Part shown: positions 32,843-36,753 of the stretch, piece after piece
How the letters are laid out: the number at the start of each line of letters is the position of its first letter
Position numbering within the stretch: position 1 is the stretch's first letter
Assembly: GCF_008632075.1 (NCBI RefSeq)
Contig: NZ_VWVM01000026.1
Span: 1 to 36,753 of the forward strand
Length of the DNA: 36,753 nt
Source of the DNA: Candidatus Pantoea gossypiicola
Lineage (GTDB): Bacteria > Pseudomonadota > Gammaproteobacteria > Enterobacterales > Enterobacteriaceae
Reading direction: 5' to 3'
Translations under genes and position numbers: made by a program
The notes under the pieces: model-generated
What the model was told of the DNA's origin: nothing
The model's database searches: none
The model's input: the letters and a program-made list of their open reading frames with translations, nothing else

Positions 32843-33112
32843 ATGAAAATCGAGCGTTTTGATTTTAATGAAATAGTCGACCAGGCCCATTTCTTTCGCC
32901 AGTTCAGCGAGCGATTTGCGCTGGAGGAACGCCGCATCTGCGATCTGGATGGATTGTGGGATGTTGTGACCGGGGGTCTGTTGCCAATGCCGCTGGAGAT
33001 TGAGTTTGTCAATCTGGGCAGGGGACAGCGACGGCGTTATGGCGCGCTGATTCTGTTATTTGATGAAGCGGAAGAGGAGCTGGAAGGTCGGCTGCACTTT
33101 AATGTCAGATAA
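32843..33112 (+). CDS. yhcO: Barstar-like protein YhcO
   Basis: 89 residues from MKIERFDFNEIVDQAHFFRQFSERF, of the barstar (barnase inhibitor-like) family. The DLDGLWDVVTGGLLPMPLEIEFVNL segment and the C-terminal LILLFDEAEEELEGRLHFNV match E. coli YhcO closely. The frame opens 5 codons upstream, but GGAG lies 8 bases before the chosen ATG. No barnase-like RNase gene is present in the window, and the natural partner of YhcO is not known. Downstream is the convergent yhcN terminator. Confidence 0.93.
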   Translation: MKIERFDFNEIVDQAHFFRQFSERFALEERRICDLDGLWDVVTGGLLPMPLEIEFVNLGRGQRRRYGALILLFDEAEEELEGRLHFNVR

Positions 33113-33123
33113 CACATCAGATG

Positions 33124-33148
33124 AAAAAAGGCCCCGGCGAGCGGGGCC
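33124..33148 (-). terminator. Rho-independent terminator of the yhcN genes
   Basis: On the minus strand the stem GGCCCCG / CGGGGCC with a 5-base loop followed by TTTTTTCAT. It lies 29 bases after the stop of the last yhcN copy, convergent with yhcO. Confidence 0.88.
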
Positions 33149-33177
33149 AAAGGGTTCGTCATTAATCTGACGAGGAA

Positions 33178-33441
33178 TTACTTATAAAGCTGTGCGGTGA
33201 TGTGATAGTTATCACCGGTACGCGCCTCGATCACTTTGTAGGCGCTGGCACCCTGTTCATCCGCTTTCTGTGAAAGCTCTGCGCGGTAATCCATAGGCGA
33301 TCCCGCGGTTCCACTGATGGTCACGGTACCCGCAGGCTGCAGATTCTGCGCCTGGTCGCCGGTTACGAGCTGTGCGGCAGAAGCGCCGAACGCCATAACA
33401 GAAAGCAGACTGACTGTAGCGATGGTTGTTTTGATATTCAT
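33178..33441 (-). CDS. yhcN: YhcN/BhsA-like DUF1471 periplasmic protein, copy 1
   Basis: 87 residues: signal peptide MNIKTTIATVSLLSVMAFGASA and a DUF1471 domain (QLVTGDQAQNLQPAGTVTISGTAGSPMDYRAELSQKADEQGASAYKVIEARTGDNYHITAQLYK). Such proteins are small, secreted and stress-induced (peroxide, acid, biofilm; BhsA, McbA, YhcN). It is one of three tandem copies on the minus strand and resembles copy 3 more than copy 2. The GTAGSPMD motif is close to the SSPMD of E. coli YhcN. Molecular function is not known. Confidence 0.9.
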   Translation of the reverse strand: MNIKTTIATVSLLSVMAFGASAAQLVTGDQAQNLQPAGTVTISGTAGSPMDYRAELSQKADEQGASAYKVIEARTGDNYHITAQLYK

Positions 33442-33534
33442 GGTTATCTCCTCAATACATTCAACAACCTGCGGTTACTCGTAAGGGCGGGTCGTCGAGA
33501 TCTGTTATGCGCCTTCAGGCGTCATCACGGTGAA

Positions 33535-33801
33535 TTATTTATAAAGCTCAGCGGTGACATGCCAGGTGTTATCCTGGTTGTTTTCGATGATGCGATAGTG
33601 GCTTGCGCCCTGTGCATCTGCTTTCTCGGACAGCACCTGACGGATATGCGTCTGGTCGCCGTTACGTCCACCAATGCTGATGGTCTGATTCATGGGCTGC
33701 AAACCCTGCGCCTGTTCATTCGATACCAGGCTGGCGGCGCTGGCTCCCACTGAGAACAGGGACGTCAGGCTAAGAGCAGCAATCGCTAATTTCATTTTCA
33801 T
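33535..33801 (-). CDS. YhcN/BhsA-like DUF1471 periplasmic protein, copy 2
   Basis: 88 residues from MKMKLAIAALSLTSLFSVGASA, with GGAGAG upstream; the open frame extends 25 codons beyond the real start. Signal peptide, then SLVSNEQAQGLQPMNQTISIGGRNGDQTHIRQVLSEKADAQGASHYRIIENNQDNTWHVTAELYK. It is the most divergent of the three: NGDQTHIRQVL replaces SPMDxxxxL. The conserved C-terminal pattern WHVTAELYK is kept. Spacing: 93 bases before copy 1 and 83 after copy 3, so each could have its own promoter. Confidence 0.88.
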   Translation of the reverse strand: MKMKLAIAALSLTSLFSVGASAASLVSNEQAQGLQPMNQTISIGGRNGDQTHIRQVLSEKADAQGASHYRIIENNQDNTWHVTAELYK

Positions 33802-33884
33802 GGTCAACTCTCCTGAAGATTTTGCTTCAGCTCTCCGGAGCGCAAAATGGCGCGTCAGACAGAAAGCCGCTGGCATTATCGGGT

Positions 33885-34148
33885 TTAGTTATATAGCGCG
33901 GCGGTAGCGTGATAATTACCGTTGTTGTAAGCCTCGATCACGCGATAGGCTTTTGCGCCCTGCTGATCAGCTTTGTCACTGAGCTTCTGTTTGATATCCA
34001 TCGGTGAACCCGCGACGCCACTGACACTGATGGTGCCGACAGCCTGCAGATCCTGTGCCTGTACGGCATTAATAGATTCTGCTGCTACTGCACCAAATGA
34101 GAGTGCAGAGAGAATGCTCAGGGTAGCGATGGTAGTTTTTACGTTCAT
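33885..34148 (-). CDS. yhcN: YhcN/BhsA-like DUF1471 periplasmic protein, copy 3
   Basis: 87 residues: signal peptide MNVKTTIATLSILSALSFGAVA, then ESINAVQAQDLQAVGTISVSGVAGSPMDIKQKLSDKADQQGAKAYRVIEAYNNGNYHATAALYN. Of the three it is the most like E. coli YhcN (TVSVSGVASSPMD) and sits in the corresponding position next to the argR side. Closest paralogue is copy 1. A CRP-like palindrome lies about 40 bases upstream of the ATG. Confidence 0.92.
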   Translation of the reverse strand: MNVKTTIATLSILSALSFGAVAAESINAVQAQDLQAVGTISVSGVAGSPMDIKQKLSDKADQQGAKAYRVIEAYNNGNYHATAALYN

Positions 34149-34187
34149 AGATATTTCCTCGTCGTCTATTTTTATCTTTCTAGTTAG

Positions 34188-34203
34188 TGTGATTTACATC
34201 ACG
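34188..34203. promoter_or_regulatory. CRP-like site 1 upstream of yhcN copy 3
   Basis: TGTGA-TTTACA-TCACG: 9 of 10 consensus positions, centred 48 bases before the ATG of copy 3. This is too close to the start to be a normal class II activator site unless the leader is very short, so it may overlap the promoter. Confidence 0.55.
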
Positions 34204-34571
34204 AAAAGAAGTATAGAACTAATAACGAGAGAAATTAATATTCGGCTAATAATCTTTTTTTGTGATTCTTTATCCTTATGTCTACTTTTAATAACTTAAC
34301 GTTATAAAAAGAGCATAAAAAATAGCCTTTTCGATGATTTTAATCACAAAAACAGTGAGATAGATCACTTTAACGTTTAGTGCGAAACTATGAGGTGTAT
34401 TGGACTGGAGTTTGATCTGGATCCGGGCAATGGTGTCGGATCAGTGATGTAAAGCAGTGTAAAATAGCGCAGAAGGTTAAGCAGACTAAGCGATCTGACC
34501 AGGAGCAAGGTGTATTAAATCAGGCTTATTAGTATTAAACAGCGGGGCAGAGTGACACAAACTGTGGGCAG
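34204..34571. other. Long intergenic region between yhcN copies and argR
   Basis: No supported protein gene. The first 150 bases are AT-rich and carry the CRP-like palindromes. Further on there is a hairpin GATCCG/CGGATC (34420-34442) in more GC-rich DNA. No intrinsic terminator is visible on the plus strand. It could hold a long 5' leader of yhcN or a small RNA, but I see no proof. Confidence 0.5.
34333..34369. promoter_or_regulatory. Pair of CRP-like palindromes 21 bases apart
   Basis: GATGA-TTTTAA-TCACA (34333-34348) and AGTGA-GATAGA-TCACT (34354-34369), each 8 of 10 to the CRP consensus, with centres two helical turns apart. The second is a perfect palindrome. The first also resembles an FNR site (ATGAT-TTTA-ATCAC). 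They lie about 190-220 bases upstream of yhcN copy 3, in AT-rich DNA. Confidence 0.4.
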
Positions 34572-34614
34572 AGAGAACAAACTGACGACCTGGGGCGGGA
34601 TAGCAGGCCGTCAG
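34572..34614 (-). terminator. Rho-independent terminator of argR
   Basis: On the minus strand a 10-bp stem CTGACGGCCT / AGGTCGTCAG (one wobble) with a 13-base loop, followed by TTTGTTCT, beginning 7 bases after the argR stop. Confidence 0.7.
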
Positions 34615-34621
34615 TCAGCGA

Positions 34622-35092
34622 TCAGAGCTCCTGTTCAAACAGGTTGAGGATCGCGCTGTGCAGCTGCTTAACCGTAAAGTCGCGCGCACGGGTAATAAAG
34701 ATTGTGTCATCGCCAGCGATCGTGCCAAGAATCCCATGCGCTTTGCCCAGCGAATCCAGCATACGTGCAATCAGCTGTGCTGCGCCCGGACTGGTATGAA
34801 TTACCACCAGCGCATCGTTGTAGTCGATATCCAGTACCAGGTTTTTTAACGGGCTGGTGGTGGTCGGCACGCCCAGTTCAGCGGGCAGGCAATAGACCAT
34901 TTCCATCCTGGCATTACGGGTGCGCACTGCGCCAAACTTGGTCAGCATCCGCGAGACTTTGGACTGGTTGATATTTTCAAAGCCCTCATCCTGAAGCGCC
35001 TGAACAATTTCGCCCTGGGAACTGAATTTTTCTTCTTTTAATAAGGCTTTGAAAGCCTTGATCAGATCGTCTTGTTTCGATGGGTTTCGCAT
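34622..35092 (-). CDS. argR: Arginine repressor ArgR
   Basis: Hexameric arginine-dependent repressor of arginine biosynthesis, also an accessory factor for plasmid dimer resolution. 156 residues, E. coli length. N-terminal winged helix-turn-helix (about 1-70, SSQGEIVQALQDEGFENINQSKVSRMLTKFGAVRTRN) and C-terminal hexamerisation/arginine-binding domain with the GTIAGDDT motif containing D128 and D129. It is divergent from mdh across 440 bases. The promoter carries the ARG-box half-sites described separately, as expected for autorepression. Confidence 0.98.
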   Translation of the reverse strand: MRNPSKQDDLIKAFKALLKEEKFSSQGEIVQALQDEGFENINQSKVSRMLTKFGAVRTRNARMEMVYCLPAELGVPTTTSPLKNLVLDIDYNDALVVIHTSPGAAQLIARMLDSLGKAHGILGTIAGDDTIFITRARDFTVKQLHSAILNLFEQEL

Positions 35093-35146
35093 AGGTTACC
35101 AATAAATAAAGAGAATAACCGCGAATCCGCCCGCGGCAGAGTGGTG

Positions 35147-35175
35147 ATTATGCATTTAAATGCATTTTTATGCAA
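35147..35175 (-). promoter_or_regulatory. argR promoter overlapped by ARG-box half-sites
   Basis: On the minus strand: -35 TTGCAT (35170-35175), 17 bases, -10 CATAAT (35147-35152). The same bases contain ATGCAT-like half-sites at 35150, 35160 and 35170, exactly 10 bases apart, with AT-rich centres (TTAA and TTTT) as in ARG boxes (TNTGAAT-W4-ATTCANA and its ATGCA variants). Bound ArgR would cover both promoter hexamers, giving autorepression. Confidence 0.7.
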
Positions 35176-35532
35176 TCGGTCGATTGATGAGCAGTGTTCG
35201 GGCGGCTAGCGGGCGGCGATAATAGCAAATAAATCCGCTCAGACCAAAACCCCCATCACAACCCCGAAAGGCGAAGGTTGCAAAGTTGTTATATTATTGG
35301 TGGTGTAGTAACAGAAGTAGTAACAGAAAACGCACATAGCCGTTCTCTGTCTGACGACGGCAAAGTTGTCGGTCATTCAGGCGCAATGATAAGTAACTTT
35401 TGAATCCGGCGAGCAAGCGTGAAAACACGTAGAATTAACAGCGGATATTTATCATCGCCTGAGCAGTTGATTAAGGTCTGACACAGATAGAATTTCGGCC
35501 CATCTCTGCCCCACCTTAATAAGGAGTTAAGA
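35176..35532. other. argR-mdh divergent region
   Basis: No gene is supported. It contains a tandem 12-base repeat GTAGTAACAGAA (35305-35316 and 35317-35328) and two copies of GCAAAGTTGT (about 35280 and 35360). The mdh promoter should lie in 35380-35515. A candidate is TTGATT...TAGAAT with short spacing near 35468-35494, but it is weak and I do not fix it. AAGGAG at 35521-35526 is the mdh ribosome site. Confidence 0.5.
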
Positions 35533-36471
35533 ATGAAAGTTGCCGTTCTCGGTGCCGCTGGCGGCATAGGCCAGGCGCTCGCACTTCTGCTCAAAACCCA
35601 GCTTCCCGCAGGTTCAGAACTCTCACTGTATGACATTGCGCCGGTTACGCCTGGCGTTGCCGTTGATCTCAGCCATATTCCTACTGCTGTATCTATTGAA
35701 GGTTTTAGTGGAGAAGACGCCACGCCTGCCTTACAGGGTGCCGATGTGGTACTGATTTCTGCTGGCGTCGCACGTAAACCCGGTATGGATCGCGCTGACC
35801 TGTTTAATGTGAACGCAGGCATTGTCCGTAACCTGATTGAACAGGTTGCCACAACGGCCCCAAAAGCGCTGATTGGCGTTATTACCAATCCGGTCAATAC
35901 CACAGTGGCCATCGCGGCAGAAGTGCTGAAAAAGCACGGTGTCTACGACAAAAATCGTCTGTTTGGCGTGACCACGCTGGACATTATTCGTGCTAATACC
36001 TTTGTGGCCGCGCTGAAAGGAAAGCAGCCTGATCAGGTGGAAGTCCCGGTGATTGGCGGCCACTCTGGCGTAACCATTCTGCCGCTGCTGTCACAGGTCC
36101 AGGGCGTCAGCTTCAGCGATCAGGAAGTGGCTGATTTAACCAAACGCATTCAGAATGCCGGCACAGAAGTGGTGGAAGCTAAAGCGGGTGGCGGATCGGC
36201 TACGTTGTCGATGGGCCAGGCGGCCGCGCGTTTTGGTTTGTCGCTGGTACGCGCGCTGAAGGGTGAGGCGAATGTTGTAGAGTGTGCTTACGTGGAAGGC
36301 GAGAGCGAATATGCCCGCTTCTTCTCTCAGCCGCTGCTGCTCGGTAAAAATGGTATTGCTGAACGCAGGCCAATTGGCACACTCAGCGCTTTCGAACAGC
36401 AGGCGCTGTCAGGCATGCTGGATACGCTGAAGAAAGATATCGCTCAGGGAGAAGAGTTCGTTAAGCAGTAA
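35533..36471 (+). CDS. mdh: Malate dehydrogenase (NAD+)
   Basis: TCA-cycle enzyme interconverting malate and oxaloacetate. 312 residues, as in E. coli. Rossmann motif GAAGGIGQA (7-15); NAD-selecting D34 (SLYDIAP); substrate-binding R81, R87 (GVARKPGMDRADL) and R153; catalytic pair D150 (TTLDIIRAN) and H177 (GGHSG). ATG is preceded by AAGGAG. Monocistronic, with its own strong terminator. Confidence 0.99.
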   Translation: MKVAVLGAAGGIGQALALLLKTQLPAGSELSLYDIAPVTPGVAVDLSHIPTAVSIEGFSGEDATPALQGADVVLISAGVARKPGMDRADLFNVNAGIVRNLIEQVATTAPKALIGVITNPVNTTVAIAAEVLKKHGVYDKNRLFGVTTLDIIRANTFVAALKGKQPDQVEVPVIGGHSGVTILPLLSQVQGVSFSDQEVADLTKRIQNAGTEVVEAKAGGGSATLSMGQAAARFGLSLVRALKGEANVVECAYVEGESEYARFFSQPLLLGKNGIAERRPIGTLSAFEQQALSGMLDTLKKDIAQGEEFVKQ

Positions 36472-36492
36472 CAGACGGCTCAGACCTGAAAT

Positions 36493-36518
36493 AACGCCCG
36501 GCTTTGCCGGGCGTTTTC
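36493..36518 (+). terminator. Rho-independent terminator of mdh
   Basis: A perfect 10-bp stem AACGCCCGGC / GCCGGGCGTT with a TTT loop, followed by TT-C-A. It starts 21 bases after the mdh stop. Confidence 0.92.
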
Positions 36519-36584
36519 ATTGCCAACTTAAAACCACGTCCTATGGACGTGGTTATCGCCTCGGTTCTGGCTCTGCCTGTAAAG

Positions 36585-36651
36585 ACCTGCCCATGTCAAA
36601 CTCCTCATCTGTTGTCCCCACAACTGATAAGGAAATTCAACATGAGCAGGT
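36585..36651 (+). promoter_or_regulatory. Hairpin sequestering the tnpA start codon
   Basis: ACCTGCCCATGT (36585-36596) pairs with ACATGAGCAGGT (36640-36651) at 11 of 12 positions, and the second arm contains the tnpA ATG. A smaller stem GTTGT/ACAAC (36611-36624) lies inside the loop, next to the ribosome site AAGGA. IS200 is known to limit transposase translation by a leader hairpin; this looks like the same kind of control. Confidence 0.65.
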
Positions 36652-36753
36652 TTCAAAAAGCTTCCCACGTGCTGTGGCATTGTCAATACCATATAGTCTG
36701 GACGCCAAAGTGTCGCTTCGGGATATTAAAAGGAAATGTTGGTAAAGAGGTTT
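36642..36753 (+). CDS. tnpA: IS200/IS605-family transposase TnpA (Y1 tyrosine, 5' part only)
   Basis: Visible product: MSRFQKASHVLWHCQYHIVWTPKCRFGILKGNVGKEV, cut by the window end after 37 codons. The HVLWHCQYHIVWTPKCRF opening is the characteristic N-terminus of TnpA Y1 transposases. The HUH metal motif and catalytic tyrosine would be in the missing part, so integrity cannot be judged. AAGGA lies 10 bases before the ATG and is inside the regulatory fold described above. Confidence 0.85.
   Translation, partial: MSRFQKASHVLWHCQYHIVWTPKCRFGILKGNVGKEV

Larger units (their letters stand above)
36532..36753 (+). mobile_element. IS200/IS605-family insertion sequence, left part (runs off the window)
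   Basis: Shortly after the mdh terminator a perfect 10-bp palindrome AACCACGTCC / GGACGTGGTT with a TAT loop (36532-36554) forms the subterminal hairpin typical of the left end of IS200/IS605 elements. These elements have hairpins rather than terminal inverted repeats and move as single strands. About 90 bases later a tnpA gene starts. The exact left tip is not fixed and lies near 36520-36532. The right end is outside. Confidence 0.8.

Noticed and set aside
32843..33112. Possible toxin-antitoxin or anti-phage system suggested by the barstar-like protein
   Set aside because: No barnase-type RNase or other toxin gene is next to it, and yhcO is a conserved core gene at this locus in E. coli. 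The barstar fold alone does not make a toxin-antitoxin system.

Overview
The window is chromosomal DNA of an enterobacterium (order Enterobacterales). Fis differs from my recollection of the E. coli protein at one residue, MreB is almost identical to E. coli, and the gene order follows the E. coli rrnD-mdh interval. Presence of aroQ upstream of accB, absence of the E. coli block (yhdJ, acrEF) between fis and yhdW, moderate-high GC and an ERIC-like repeat in the rRNA spacer suggest Erwiniaceae, probably Pantoea or a close relative. The genus is inference; the family context is well supported.

Layout. 1-849: the 3' end of an rRNA operon of rrnD type (23S end, 5S, tRNA-Thr(GGT), second 5S, terminator). 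961-5400: an amino-acid ABC transporter operon on the minus strand (yhdWXYZ/aapJQMP type) preceded by a readable sigma-54 promoter and NtrC-like sites. 5661-7078: dusB-fis with its stringent-type promoter and a Fis autoregulatory site. 7266-9939: yhdT-panF-prmA. 9965-12453: aroQ-accB-accC, with a small upstream ORF before aroQ. 12545-14155: msrP-msrQ. 14440-26933 (plus strand): csrD, then mreBCD-maf-rng-yhdP-tldD, the cell-shape and envelope cluster. 26967-31222: divergent aaeR and aaeXAB (aromatic acid efflux) with a CRP-like site between them. 31336-33112: a GabD-type aldehyde dehydrogenase and the barstar-like yhcO. 33178-34148: three tandem YhcN/BhsA-like (DUF1471) secreted small proteins. 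34622-36471: divergent argR and mdh, with ARG-box half-sites over the argR promoter. 36531-36753: the left end and truncated 5' part of an IS200/IS605-family tnpA.

Most of the window is conserved core genome. Parts that differ from the E. coli arrangement are the ERIC-like insertion in the 23S-5S spacer, the short fis-yhdW junction, the dehydrogenase between aaeB and yhcO, the yhcN triplication, and the insertion sequence after mdh. I found no CRISPR array, prophage, toxin-antitoxin pair or defence island. The most interesting signals are regulatory: the sigma-54/NtrC architecture, an aroQ leader ORF, a cluster of CRP-like palindromes in the yhcN-argR gap, and a hairpin that would sequester the tnpA start codon.
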